DNA of 64,000 bases. It comes from Siderastrea radians (lineage: Eukaryota; Cnidaria; Anthozoa; Scleractinia; Rhizangiidae). The notes under the pieces were generated by a model. It ran no database searches and was not told the origin of the DNA. It worked only from the letters and a program-made list of their open reading frames with translations. Where the stretch lies: contig OZ024891.1 in assembly GCA_964017195.1 (NCBI GenBank), positions 4,955,494-5,019,493 of the forward strand, written 5' to 3'. Position numbers and translations under genes: made by a program. This document shows positions 51,201 through 63,100 of the stretch, in pieces; positions within the stretch are counted from its first letter, which is position 1, and each line of letters starts with the position of its first letter.

Positions 51201-54200
51201 ATGACAACCTATTATTCTCATGGAGTTAGTCTATCTAATGGACAACGGCAACGACTTGCCAAAGCTTATAATAATAATTCAGCAATAACCCTACGTCCAT
51301 CCAGCGATGAACTGACCGGACCAGATCAACTGATGCTCACAAGAACACAAATTAATAAAGTTAAAAAAGCAATGAGCCAAGGTACTGGTGTTGACGTCAA
51401 AATCAGCAAAAGTCAAATACGAAAAGCAGTGCAACATGCTGGATCTTTGTGGTCTTCTTTAATTTCACTCGGAACCAAAGCATTGCTTTATGCTATAAAA
51501 GGTGTTTCAAAAGTTGCACCTGCATTAGGTAGCGGAGCACTGAGTGCATTGGGTAGTTTTTTTTTAATTTTTTTTAATAATAGGATGTTTTATTCCATTA
51601 CACAACAAAGGCTTTACAAATATATACAATAATATCTCTTTAAGCTTAAATACACAAATAGACAAAAATACAAAAAGCAGAAACTAGAAGGAAGTTAAAT
51701 TATGAAGAAAAAAGAAATTAGGAAGAGAGAAGAGGGGGCAAGACGTGCGTCATGCTTTTCATTATAGACACCGTATATATTGCCTTATGTTCTTGTTTAG
51801 AGCGAGAGAGCTTGGGGTCACGTTCGTCCAGAAAAACAAGTAAAAAAAAAAAAAAGCCTACAGGAAGGGGGACAAAAGGGTCCATTTTTTCAATTCCAGT
51901 TTATTTGGGTGGCCTGCTGTTTCTATTTCAAAGTTTCTTTTAAGAATTTGCTTAAAATTGATCCAACTTATAGTTTTCTCCTTCACCTTGCAACACCATA
52001 CAAAGAACCTTGCTTGCAGGAGACAATAGTTAATTTGTAGCTTCAAGTTCGATGTATCTGGCCTGAGGCCCAGAGCCGTCGTTATCTCTAGAATGTAAGA
52101 CTCCTGAACAACTTTACATTCTTTCAGCCAAGCCACAACCTTAGACCAAAAACACTGGGTTTCATCGCAATCCCAAAAGAGATGAGTAAGTGTTTCAAGT
52201 TCAACACCGCAAAAAGAGCATTTGCCGCTTTCCTTTAAGCCAATTTTTTGCAAGAAGGAATTTGTGGGAATTCTCCGATGTAACAGCTTAAATTGAAACT
52301 CAATCAACCTTGAACTATTAGTACACTGGCGGGTTAACAGATAAGCTGCTTTCCAATTTATCTCGGTACAATTACAATCCGACATCCATTTTTCTTGACT
52401 CTTGGCAGGTAAAGATCCCTTTTTTTCTACAAGGACCTTGTATACGAGTTGACTTGCTTTTTTTGCTTTTTCTAGCTTAGAGGTCATTGGTTCGTGCTTC
52501 ATCGTTTCCGTTGGGTTATTTCCCAGAGACTTTTTGACTATTTTAAGCATAGAAATAACGCCACAATAGGTAAGAGGGCACGCCGTGTAAATTTAAATTT
52601 CGCCTTAAATTCTTGGTACGAGAGAAAGGAGTTATCGTCTTTTAGCAAATCCCTGACTTGATTAATGCCACTCCTAGACCAGTCAGAATAGAAAAGTCTT
52701 TTTGGCGATTCTAAACACCGAATTAAACCAAAGAGTTTGAGAATGGAAATGCTCAACCGATTTTAACTGGGGTCCAAAGTTAACTTCGGTCCAGATATTC
52801 AGAACTTCCTTTAAGAAAGGGTCCTTAAAATGAACGCGGTTTAGAAGGTCATTTTTGCTCAGGTTGTAAGTAAAAAACATCTTCCCCCCAAAACATTCCA
52901 ATTCCAAATCCAGGAAAAGTTTCCATTTGCCTTTGTTCTCATCGTCCAAATATTTTTTAATCCAAGAGCACTTTAGGGCTTTATTAAAAGACTCAATGTC
53001 CAACATTCTAAGACCGCCATCTTTAAAGTCGTTTATCATAACTTTTCGCTTTATTTTATCGCTTTTTCCGTCCCACAGAAAATCGTAGAAAAGGCTATTT
53101 ACTTCCCTAATAATAGACTCCTTGGATTGAAGGGATGTCAAAACATAAACTAGCTGTGATGCCACAAGGCTTTTTAAAGCAACGATTTTCCCGATTAAGC
53201 TTAACCTTCGGAGACTCCACGAGGTAAGGCACTTTCTTGCCGTTTCCAATTTTTCGAGAAGATTCAATGATAGGGATATTTGTGGGTCGTTTGAAAACCA
53301 GACCCCTAAAGCTTTTACTTTTTGCTCCGGCCATTTGAGGTTCTTTTCTGGAAAGAGAATGACTTTACTGTTAGACATTGAGCCTATCCAGAAAGCTTCT
53401 GTCTTTTTGTAATTGAGCCCGAGGCCGGACACGTTTCCAAATGTTTCTAACATCGACAAAGCCTCCTGGAAGAACTTCTCGGAGCCATCTAGTGTTAAAG
53501 TGGTGTCATCGGCATATTGGCATAACTTAATTTCGGTGTTTTTAACAATAATCCCTTTAATATTTGGATTAGCTCGGATAGCATTTGCTAGGATTTCAGC
53601 TGAAATAATGAATAAGTAGGGGGAAAGGGGACAGCCTTGTCTTACACCCCGGGACAACTTGAAGAAATTTCCCGCCCATCCATTGTTCAGAACGCAGCTT
53701 TCGGCACCGCTGCAAAAGACATTTATCCAGTGAATCAATGACTGGCCGAAACCAAAATGCTGCAAGGCTTTTCTAATAAAGGGCCATTCTAAAGTGTCAA
53801 ATGCTTTTTCGAAATCTAGAAAAAGGAGAAGGCCTGGAGTATTTTTCTCTGCACAGAAATTGATCAAACTGTCAATCAAGCGAATGTTTTCTCCAATAAA
53901 CCTGCCCTTTATGAAGCCCGTTTGATCATAATTGATTATTTTCGGGATAACCGTCTTAATTCGGTTCGCAATAGAGTGCATTGGGTAGTTTGGGCATTGA
54001 TAAAATCTTTGGTAAAGGACAAACAGGCGGCTTTCTCATACAACCCGAAAATATCGTCAAACTTTTACCATACATGTATCTATTAAACGAAGCACAGAAA
54101 AAAGAGTTCAAATGCAGTGCAAACTGGTAATGGAGTAGTCATCAAACCTACCAAAACACAACAAGGTGGCTTCCTCGGAACTCTCTTAGCTTCGATCGGT

Positions 54201-54455
54201 ATACCATTGTTAGTAAAAGCTTTAACAGGTAAAGGATTGCAGGTTGACAAGCGATCAAGAAGATCACTTCCTATATACGTCCCCTCTGGAAATTCAAAAG
54301 GCGGTTTAGTCAATCCATATATGATGATGCCACCACCATTCTATGGTTTGGCCAAATCAGTTCGGCAATGGTAAAAAAAAACTTCAGGTCAGGGGTTAAT
54401 TCTCGGGAAAAACTCGCCATTCAATTCAATACCGATCATAGGCGACATATTTTAG
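51201..54455 (+). pseudogene. pVI-like gene of Polinton-2, split by a LINE
   Basis: The 5' part 51201-51559 (YYSHGVSLSNGQRQRLAKAY ...) and 3' part 53992-54455 (IDKIFGKGQTGGFL, QQGGFLGTLLASIGIPLLV, LILGKNSPFNSIPIIG) align with the Polinton-1 protein. The LINE insertion at an 18-bp target is followed by two small frameshifts, near 54110 and at the A-run 54373-54381. The protease frame overlaps the 3' end in the -1 register, as in Polinton-1. Confidence 0.88.
51560..53973 (-). mobile_element. 5'-truncated L1/Tx1-like LINE inserted in the pVI-like gene
   Basis: 2.4 kb on the minus strand, flanked by an 18-bp duplication gagtgcattgggtagttt at 51542-51559 and 53974-53991. The A-tail appears as the T-rich run after 51559. 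Reverse transcriptase motifs read from the right: FLDFEKAFD, GVRQGCPLSPYLF and YADDT (within 52683-53973). A zf-RVT-type CSFC...H.FWDC domain lies in 51858-52550. A frameshift near 52.6-52.7 kb and lack of the N-terminal endonuclease make it a dead copy. Confidence 0.92.
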
Positions 54456-54914
54456 AATTCATCAATAAACCATTATCAAACGTAGATCTGTTCCTCCTGG
54501 ATAAAACAACGAGAAATAAAAAATATGCGTGGAATACACAGTCGCGATAATTTACCTAATAAAATAAAAAAGTACGAATGTGGTATCATAAATTTAGACT
54601 CACAGATAAGGCCAGGAACTCACTGGGTATGTTACAGAAATATTAATCAATTTTGTGAATACTTTGACAGTTTCGGTTTAAAAATGCCAACAGAAGTTCA
54701 AAAATATTTATCAACAAGTGGTAAACAAATCATATATTCTGGAGATGAAATTCAGGAAAGAAATTCTGTACTATGCGGCTACTGGTGTTTGTATTATTTG
54801 ATTGAACGACAAAAAGGTAATTCAGTATTAAATACAATACACAACCCATCATTCAATATGAGTAATCAAAACGTTAATCACCACTTTATTATAAATTATT
54901 TCAAAAATATTTAA
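54368..54914 (+). pseudogene. Adenain-like protease of Polinton-2, one frameshift
   Basis: Two frames (54368-54550 and 54525-54914) cover the protease. Catalytic His (PGTHWVC), Asp (YFDSFG), Gln (EIQERNSVLCGYW) and Cys are all present, so only the frameshift near 54.53 kb breaks it. N-terminal residues overlap the pVI-like gene in -1, as in Polinton-1. Confidence 0.88.
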
Positions 54915-54959
54915 TTTATCTAAGATATATATACGAAAAGATACTTAGTACTTTTAAAA

Positions 54960-55172
54960 ATGCCTTTAAAATTATCTAATCGTATTATATATCTAAATAT
55001 GTCTTTAAACAAATGCGCGTATTGTCAGGAGTTTACTCCACATGCTATTAATGAGTATGTTGTGTTAGAAAGTTGTAATTGGGAACCTTTACTAAGTGAA
55101 AGCGATTATGAGTCAGACGATGATGAATCGTATGATTCTGATTTCATAGATGATACCGATTACGTTTCATAA
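54960..55172 (+). CDS. Small acidic protein, unrecognised
   Basis: 70 aa, or 58 aa from an internal Met at 54996. A CxxC pair (CAYCQEFT) is followed by a strongly acidic tail (ESDYESDDDESYDSDFIDD). It lies between protease and DUF5679, a place with no gene in Polinton-1. It is open and AT-rich like its neighbours, but short; function unknown. Confidence 0.4.
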   Translation: MPLKLSNRIIYLNMSLNKCAYCQEFTPHAINEYVVLESCNWEPLLSESDYESDDDESYDSDFIDDTDYVS

Positions 55173-55355
55173 ACAATAATATTCATTTTTGTATAACCAT
55201 ATAATATATAATATAAAAATGGTTAAATCTTATTGTGTAAAACAAAAAAAAAACTGAATTTGTACCAGGCAGTGAAAGATATGTAAAAGCTAAAAATGGT
55301 CGACCTATGTTGAAATGCACTTGCGCTGAATGTGGTATAACAAAACCTAAACTCA

Positions 55356-55388
55356 GGGAAACTAATCAGCCCGTCTCAAGGGGCGGGG
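55356..55388 (+). promoter_or_regulatory. Conserved frameshift signal 1 in Polinton-2
   Basis: GGGAAAC at 55356-55362 is followed by TAA, a 6-nt spacer to 55368 and a stem CCCGTCT (55370-55376) / GGGCGGG (55381-55387) with loop CAAG. The loop and spacer differ in sequence from Polinton-1, yet the pairing is kept. The heptamer is in register with ATG 55219. Confidence 0.72.
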
Positions 55389-55957
55389 ATAACAAGTTCC
55401 ATAGTTGATACTGGTCTTAATCTATTAATACATAAGGGAATTCCTTGGCTTGCTGACAAATCAGTTGAAATGGCTAGATATTATGGATCCGAAGCATTAA
55501 GAAACCCTAATTTACAAAAGAAAGCAATCAATTATACATTATCAAAAGCAACTCCTTTTATTCAAAAAACTGTATCTGATATGCTAGATCAATTATCAAC
55601 CAAAATTAGACCAAAATGAAACAGATAGAAAGGATCTTGATGGTGGTGCTATTGATGTACAAAATTTACTAAATCAAAAATGGCTTCCAGAATTTCATAT
55701 GAGAACATGGAAAGGTAAAAAGTACAATTATTGCGGACCAAACACAAGAGTAGAGGAAAGATTAGCACGACGTGATGAGGGAATAAACAGATTGGAACAA
55801 GTTTGCAAACAGCATGATATTGATTGCAGTAATGCTGAGTCATTAGCTGATAAGCATATAGCAGATCAAAAAATGATTGATTCTATAAATGCGTTTCCAA
55901 ACCAATCATTAACTGAAAGAGCCATTAAAAATGACTTGGATTAGACTCTAAGGTTCC

Positions 55958-55964
55958 AAAAAAC
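55958..55964 (+). promoter_or_regulatory. Conserved slippery heptamer 2 in Polinton-2
   Basis: AAAAAAC lies in codons CCA AAA AAC of the PLA2 tail frame, and -1 slippage enters the integrase frame, which is closed just upstream by TAA at 55949-55951. I see no strong downstream stem here, unlike Polinton-1. Confidence 0.65.
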
Positions 55965-56891
55965 GTAAAAAGCCGTCGAGTGAAGAAATAAGTTGGCAAC
56001 AACAATTAGCAGATGAATTACATGAACCGATAAAGCGGAACTTTACTCGGCGGCATATTATAGCGAACAACATTGACAAAATATGGGCATCAGATCTCAT
56101 TGAAATGCAGCCTTTAAGCAAATTCAATAAGGGCTTCAAATATCTACTTATGGTTGTTGACGTGTTCAGTAAATATGGATGGATCATGCCTTTAAAAGAT
56201 AAAAAAGGTGAAACAGTCACTAAAGCATTCAAAACCATTTTTAAAGAAGGCAGAAAGCCTTAATATCTATGGACCAATAAAGGTAAAGAATTTTACAACG
56301 AAGATCTTAAAAAATTATCAGATAAACACAAAATAAATCTATACTCAACTGAAAATGAGGAAAAATCCAGTGTGGTTGAAAGATGGAACAGAACGATGAA
56401 GAATAAAATGTGGAAAATGTTTACAGCTAATAACAATACAGTCTACTATGACAAACTAGACGACTTAGTTAATGAATACAATATCGCAAAGCATCAATAT
56501 AGAAGCATCAAACAAAAAAAAATCAAGGAAGCGTGTATTTTAATCTATATGGTAATTTAAAACCATTAGCAACGAAACCAAAATATAAAATAGGTGACAG
56601 AGCGAGAATATCAAAATACAAAAGAAAAACATTTGATAAGGGTTATATCCCTAATTGGACTGAAGAAATATTCACTGTAGATAAAATTCAATACACAAAC
56701 CCGATCACTAACAAAATAAAAGACTTAAATAATGAAGAAATAAAAGGATCTTTCTATGAGCCTGAATTATTGAAAGTCAAACAAGTTGTATTCCGTATTG
56801 ATAAAGTTATGAAAAAAGACCACAAAAAGAAACAAGCTCTTGTAAAATGGAAAGGATACGGTGATGATTTCAATAGCTGGATACCATTTAA

Positions 56892-59800
56892 AAGGGGATG
56901 TCCACTAACATCGAGCGAGTGGTGGCACATAATGAAAGATAAAATTCCCTCATAAATTTTCCACGGATACCCTATAGTAATCTAAGAAACGTGGTGGAAT
57001 TTTTTTCTTTCTTTCTCTTTTAAGCCCGAAAAAAAAGAGACGTTTAGGCCACACGTGTCCTGTAAACACGCAAAATAAACGTGTATCATACCTTCTCGTA
57101 AACTTCGCTCTGTTTGATTCGCATCCCAAAAAACCCCCCATTTTAAGCGTGGAAGTTTGCTTTTAAAGTGTATGAAGTAATTGAGTCCTGTTTTAGATCT
57201 GTGAATTAATATTCAAGGTCATGGCGAGCTTCTGAAAATCACTAAAATTCGCTTGCTTTGAATTCTCAGTTTGGCACAGTTTTTCAAGAGAAAGTTTTCC
57301 TCCCCGGTAAAACACCAAATCACTTGAAACTCAGAATTCTTGAAGGACGAAATACCATTCTAAAATCAGGTGTAAAAATTAGTTTCGGGCTTTTTATCAG
57401 CGCCGAGTACAAACGCTCTCAAAATCCCGATAATCACAACATTAACCTGTCAACCAGTACAAATAATAGGCTCGTGCCTCCGACCGAATAGCCAAAAACT
57501 TGGAATTTTTTCTTGTTTCCTTTGGTATTTGGATGAACAGCACAGGATAAAGGTCACGTCTAGCTTACCTTGAATAAGATTTTGTCTAAATGCCAGGTTT
57601 TGTCAAGTTTTAAGTGTATTGTCCAAGGGCCATCTTGACGCGTGCAATCGACCGTTATCTCCTGGTATCTCCAGATTGACTTTCAACTAATGAATAACGA
57701 CTCCGCCATCACATTCACATCCCATAACGAATGGCAAATGAACTTTCAAAACCTCTTAGTGTTAATTCCCTGACGAAACTAAATAACTTTGAAGTGATCT
57801 CCACATTCATCTCTGAAACCGCATTGTTATTATGGTCTGACTTAACTAAATTTGTCTGTCATGCAACGGGTTCTGGTCAAGTTACAGGATAGGTTTTGGT
57901 GATGGGATTGCAAAAATGGGAAAAAATCGAAAGATTAGAACGTCTGAAATAACTTATGAAAGAAATTGTACAAGATAGAAGGCGATATAAATAGTGATGG
58001 CGTTTGTTTCAGCAACTCGAAAGGAATGACCGTTTTCATTCCAGATGCCGGACTACCCCAACGTAAAAGCAAACCGCAGAGATAGCTGAATTTTCCCCCC
58101 ATGATTTGAACTAAAGCATATCGAATGTTAACAAAGAAGGCATCCATTTTTTTTGTACAAGTTCCCCGAAATTTTTAAGTTAACGTTTCTCTGTAATCGT
58201 GAGTTTTGAATGCGTAGCACTTGGCTACAACTGTGTTTGTTTACTCAGAGTCCATCCCTCTGTTTGATGTCATGTTACACCGCCGAAGTTTTGACTGAAA
58301 TATCTTTCCACCAGTAAAATAGAGTGATACTGCATATGAAAGGACTATTCAACAGATTACATAGATGTACATTGTGTGACGCTCTGACGAGAGGAAAAAA
58401 TTGTCACATGTTCACTAGAAGCAGAAAGTATTAGCTTGTCTAAATTAGCAAACATTGATATATTTTTTGATATCTTACTGCAGAGTTCGACTTTTCAAGA
58501 CGCAAATATTCCCTAGCGTGAATGCATTTTAGGATATTCTTCCCACAGCCTAATTAATTTCACGGTGGAGAATGTCAATATTATTTGGAAGCGAGAAGCT
58601 GCCATTTGCGGAAATAAAACAATTCTTGGAAATCTGGCGTGTGAGAATTTCAGGTGCGACATTATTGGAAAGTAGACAAAATGTCTTAAGTGCGGATCGG
58701 CTTTGAGTAAATGTTCAAAAACTGATAATTTTTGTTAAAAGAAAAAACAGAAAAACAGGAAAACGCCAGATTTAACACGCAATAGTTGTAGAGCGCTTCC
58801 TCTATATTTCGCCATTATAAAAGGATAGGTTCTTTGGAGTTGTCGCAGTCAGGAGCCCTGTCACCGAGCAAGATAGCTATAGCCAATCAAACCATAAATT
58901 CCCTTGCCTGCGCATAGAGGTGACTTATTCTTTTCAGAAACTAGTTGCAGGGGTTTACCCCTCTTACAAGCGATATGAACGAGCAGTTGCTGTTCCAGTT
59001 GCAAAAAAAGACTTTTCGGGTGACACTTGCAGTGTTGGAATCAGCGATATCCACTCAGAAGTTGAGCTGCGTTGATTTTCTTTTAGCACTCGCAACAGTA
59101 TTCTAATTAGTATTCTAAACATGGACCATTTGCCCAGCCCATCGCTCTTGTCTGGGAATTGGCTAGCGCAGAGGGAACTAATCGACGTTGGTCATGTTGA
59201 GTTCTACCAGGGCTGTTTAAGTATGTCTCGAACGGGAAAGTGAGAAAAGCAGACCGTGGAATTGGCAAGTCGGAGTCCAAAGCTATTTTGCAACACATCG
59301 ATGTCTTCGTCCCAGTGGGCTCTGGTAAGCACACGTTTTTCTGATACCCACTTTCGTGCATTCTTCGCTGTGATGGCAGACGTCATTAAGCAGATTAACA
59401 CCATCATACCAGCCCTGAAGACCAGCCAGCCCGGCAAGACAACGCTGGCCGCTATTACTGGAGGGACAGTTTGCGCGGTAGTACTAGGAGCAGAGCTGGG
59501 CGTGGTGTTCAGACTCCTGGCTCCCTTTCCTCCCCATGGAGGGAAGGGAGCCTGTGACTGCAAGGCCGGCGGAGTCTTAATCGGATACATTCCCCCCCCC
59601 CCAAAACTCCGGACACGATATCAAGATATCGGTGGAGAACCATCCTTAAGCATGTTATGTGTCACTCTCTGCGCGTCCATTACAAGCCCTTTAGTGGCCA
59701 CTTGGAAGATCGATGGTGTGAGCACACTCTCGAATATACAGTTTTCCAAAGAAGGAACCTGTCCGTGTATGAAGAGCGCATGGCGTGGAACCTATAAGAC

Positions 59801-62084
59801 CAACATCTGCACTGAAATCTTAGGCCCTATCATCGGATGGTCCACCGTCCATAGCAGTGCTCTAAGCGAAACCGAGCTCGTTCTCCTCAACCTCGAGAAG
59901 GCGGAGAAATATCGCACAACCAACTGTCACCTGACAAACAAGGGGGGTAGTTTCTAGAGAAACTGTGGTGCTGCGTCGGTAGGGAAGCGAAACACAAAAC
60001 TTTGTATTTATCAACTGAGTTGATAAGGTAAATTGAGCCACTGCGAAGAGATTGAAAGCTGACGGCGTTTCGAGCGTTAGCCATTCGTCCAAAGGATGGA
60101 TCTCCACCTTCGTCACCTGCACTGCTCAGAAGATCAGGCGGAAAGCGGCAAAGAGCCCTGAACATTTGGACTCCTTGTCATGATGAGTTTCAACATGAGT
60201 TGAGTTTCAAACTAAACTTTATTTTGAGTTTTATGTATAAAAGTGTAATCCGCTAGGTTTGCCATAAAATGGTTTCATAAGCTTATAAACGGAACGAAAA
60301 GGACGGTTCCGGCACCCCTGGCCACACTCCTGGTTTGTGCTTGAGTAAACTCAACACACATTTTTACTTTCTTACTCCTGGCTTGACCAATTTTTGAAGA
60401 CCAATACATAGATACCTAATAATAATTGCTTTTTCAAAGCCCTAGTAACAGGCAAGGTTTTGGCAACGCTTCACTGTGTCTAATGATACAGTGATAAATA
60501 CATAAATACCGTAAACTGCCGCTTATAAGCACCCCCCCGCTTACAAGCCCCCCCCGGTTATAGGCCCATCTACCTGTAAACAGAAAGATATATCCGGTTA
60601 TAAGCCCCCCCGGATATAAGCCCCCCTCTAGTTTTCCCCGTTTCCTTAACACTTCGAAGATGAACTCTGAGCTTCTGTTCAGTTGCGTCCCGTTTACGTT
60701 CATGTTGTTAGTTTTGATTTTGTTGTTAAAATTGAAATGAATTCGATTTATTATGACGTTTCAAAGGTTAATTAAAAACTGGTAAATTAAATACGTATTT
60801 CGATCAACACTGCTGTGGCTCAATTCGAAACGTTTTTCTTATTCCGCTTATAAGCCCCCCCCGGGATGTAAGCCCCTCCGAACCCCCTACGAAGTTGTAT
60901 AAGCCCAGGGCTTATAAGCGGCAGTTTACGGTAATCGGTCCTTCAGTCCACAGGTTTTCAAAGTTCTCATTGCTTTGTTTCGTGTCTTGTTTGTTTGGGT
61001 TTTGCTTGCTTGTTTTGTTGTTGTTGTTGTTTCCTGTGCATTTCCCCCTCCAAATCACTTTTTCCAAGGTCAAACCTGACGTCAGGTAAAATCAAGTGCG
61101 TGATATTTTGTTGCGTGACTCAAACTAAACAGGCTTGTGAGCTTTCGGCAAGAAACTATCGTTTCTATATTTTGCAACGAATACAGAAAAGACGTCTTAT
61201 AAGAGAAAACTGTTTTGAAGTTCAAATAAGGCAAACTCATTTTATTTCTTAAGGTTTTTGATTTAACCAAAAGGAGGCGCGATGGAAATAAGTCATTTGG
61301 GTTGATTGCCAATACGCGATGCTTTAGTCATGTTGTTGACCCCGGACGTCAAGATGGTTGTTATGAAAGAGTACGCAGAGAGCCTGACATTTAGACAATA
61401 CCATATTCAGGTGAGCTAGACATTACCTTTCCGCTGTGGATTCCAACCGAATAGAAACCAAAATAGAAGGAATGTCCACATTTTCGGTTATTTGGTCGGA
61501 GGTATGTGCCAATTGTTGACGTGTTCATGTTATAATTATCGGGATTTTGAGAGCGTTTGTACTCGGCGCTGATAGAAAGCCCGAAACTAATTTTTAAACC
61601 TGGTTTAAGAACGGCATTTCCTCTTTCAAGAATTCTGAATTTCAAGTGATTCGGTGTTTTACCAGGGAGGGAAACTTTCTCTTGAAAAAATGCGCCAATT
61701 GAGAATTCCGAGCAAGCGAATTTTAGTGGTTTTCAGCAGCTCGCCATGACCTAATCCAAAAAAGTATAATTTGACTCAAATTACTTGTAAACTCTTCAAG
61801 ACCAAATTTCTAAGCTCAAAACAGGATTTTTCCATGACGCGAATTAAACAGAGCGAAGTTTACGAGCAGGTATGATTCGCGTTTATTGGGGGTGTTTGTA
61901 GAGACACGTAATGCGGTAACGGTTATTTAATTTTTTGTAGGTTTAAAAATAGTTTCTCAACAAAGAATGCCACCACGTTTCTAGAGCTGCCATAAGGTAT
62001 CTCTGGGCAAAAAACGGAGAATTTTGATTTTTCATCATGTGCCACATATTTTCGATTTCGCTCGGTCTTAGTGGACATTGCCTC
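56892..62084. mobile_element. 5.19-kb non-autonomous element with 0.7-kb TIRs and TTAA duplication
   Basis: TIRs are about 56892-57597 and 61382-62084. TTAA is at 56888-56891 and 62085-62088, and the integrase frame rejoins across one TTAA. TIR sequence differs from that of the 41993-47653 element. There is no recognisable transposase. An open frame at 59256-59957 (hydrophobic AAITGGTVCAVVLGAELGVV segment) matches nothing I know. A nested MITE lies at 60509-60931. Confidence 0.87.
60509..60931. mobile_element. Nested MITE with ccgtaaactgccgcttataa ends
   Basis: Inverted ends ccgtaaactgccgcttataa at 60509 and its reverse complement ending at 60931, TA on both sides. The interior repeats ttataagcccccc palindromes. 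423 bp, no coding capacity. Confidence 0.82.
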
Positions 62085-62289
62085 TTAAGGATTTGCAAAT
62101 AATCTGAAGAACTTCACTGAAAAATTTCACAAATCAACACACATTTCACTGAAAAATCTCACAATTGTGAAGTAAAAAAGTGAGCTTTTAATTGGTTCAC
62201 AAAAATAGCCTATTGAATAATATTCCGGGGAAAGTCCCTCAAATTTTACGCACTAATAAACCTAGGTTAAATGTCTAACATATATATAT

Positions 62290-62638
62290 ATGTATAAATA
62301 TCGAATTTATGGTAACGAATTTAATAAACTGAAAATAAAGCAAAAAGTTTTGGTGCCTTAGATCTGAGATATTCAAAAGAAAAAAAAATACGTCAGTTGA
62401 TGTCCCAGCATTTCACGGTAACAAATCAACACATTTTGGTGACACAAGGTATGAGGATTACATTATTAAATCAATTCATTTTGGTGACACAAGGTATCAG
62501 GATTACACAATACATCAGGATAAAATAAGAAAAAAAAGATATCGTGAAAGAGCATCACAAATTAGAGACAAAGATGGATCACTTTCATATCTAAATTTCT
62601 GGTCACCAAATTTCTGGTCCTATAATCTATTATGGTAA
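62290..62638 (+). pseudogene. DUF5754 gene of Polinton-2, damaged
   Basis: ATG 62290 follows an (at)n box. The family ending HFGDTRYQDYTIHQDKIRKK, RYRERASQIRDKDGSL and FWSYNLLW is visible, but early stops and an internal duplication of the HFGDTRY block (62431-62510) break it. Its TAA stop (62636-62638) is the first triplet of the right TIR. Confidence 0.82.
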
Positions 62639-62711
62639 GTACTTGGTGGTATGAGCCAAATGCAAAAGCAGCGCAAATATGAGATGAGCTTGTGCCGCCA
62701 AGTACTACACT
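62636..62711. repeat. Right terminal inverted repeat of Polinton-2
   Basis: Reverse complement of 36538-36613 with about five mismatches. Host sequence starting ccttgggcgcactct follows, as at 32123 in the duplicated empty copy. Confidence 0.88.
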
Positions 62712-62779
62712 CCTTGGGCGCACTCTGCTTGCCAGCTTGTTCTAAGTGTTCCAATGTTTTCACTGTGCTTCGCTTATCC

Positions 62780-63007
62780 TCAGAGTTTCAATATTGCGGT
62801 TGTCAAACTGTTCGTTGACAAATCTGTCAATAGTGGGTAACAATAAGAATCTGACTGGCCTTCTTCTCCACTCCACGTGTCAAGCGATTTCCTCGCGTGC
62901 TGGCGCCGGTGTTGTTGTTGTTTTTTTTTGGCTCGACTATCTCTCAGTGGACGGACTGTTCGTACTCTTTCAACCCTTTCACTCTTTCGTGGCCTCTGGG
63001 ATGACAT
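62780..63007 (-). pseudogene. Damaged host coding block similar to 35356-35637
   Basis: Pieces KEYEQSVH, ARKSLDT and NSLTTAIL-like residues appear in different frames. A poly-purine expansion (aaaaaaaaacaacaacaac) disrupts it. It lies downstream of the 63101-63445 gene on the same strand. Confidence 0.5.
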
Positions 63008-63100
63008 TCTGAAGTGAGTGTGATCAAATGAAAACTTCTAAGCAGTAGAAAGCGAAATTGTTCACTGCATGGATTTTCTTGATCACTGAGCTTGTCTGTA

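Larger units (their letters stand above)
55219..55991 (+). pseudogene. DUF5679-PLA2 gene of Polinton-2
   Basis: ATG 55219 begins a DUF5679 domain (SYCVKQKK, NGRPMLKCTCAECGI) frameshifted in a 10-A run. The GGGAAAC-stop-hairpin signal is at 55356-55388. Then come GIPWLADKSVEMARYYGSEA, QLSTKIRPK and an LDGGA site. A PLA2-like domain follows at 55699-55944 (NYCGPNTR, VCKQHDIDC with the His-Asp pair). The end LGLD.KVPKN.KSRR matches the Polinton-1 end and carries A AAA AAC at 55958-55964. Several frame changes show decay. Confidence 0.82.
55965..62107 (+). pseudogene. Integrase of Polinton-2, split by a TTAA element
   Basis: Core and chromodomain run 55965-56891 and the last six codons (KDLQII-stop) resume at 62089-62107. 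The first Asp (WASDLIEM) and Glu (SSVVERWNR) remain. The second Asp is changed to Asn (WTNKGKE), and a stop (TAA) precedes it. A frameshift lies near 56.5 kb. The chromodomain VMKKDHKKKQALVKWKGY is well kept. No ATG start is present, as in Polinton-1. Confidence 0.9.
36538..62711. mobile_element. Polinton-2: decayed Polinton with nested insertions
   Basis: Bounded by 76-bp inverted repeats (36538-36613 and 62636-62711, starting agtgtagtacttggcgg). It is 26.2 kb, of which about 14 kb are later insertions. It retains polB (-), a Bro-N/VRR-NUC gene (-), a VLTF3-like gene (+), a two-TM gene (-), fibre (-), ATPase (-), a coiled-coil gene (+), an MCP tail, pVI-like, protease, DUF5679/PLA2, integrase and DUF5754 genes, nearly all broken. 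Core gene order from two-TM to DUF5754 equals Polinton-1, but polB lies at the other end. No clear target duplication: left flank gcgagt, right flank ccttgg. Confidence 0.9.

Noticed and set aside
36532..62717. A 6-bp target duplication for Polinton-2
   Set aside because: The hexamers gcgagt and ccttgg do not match, and shifting the left end to 36521 does not help.
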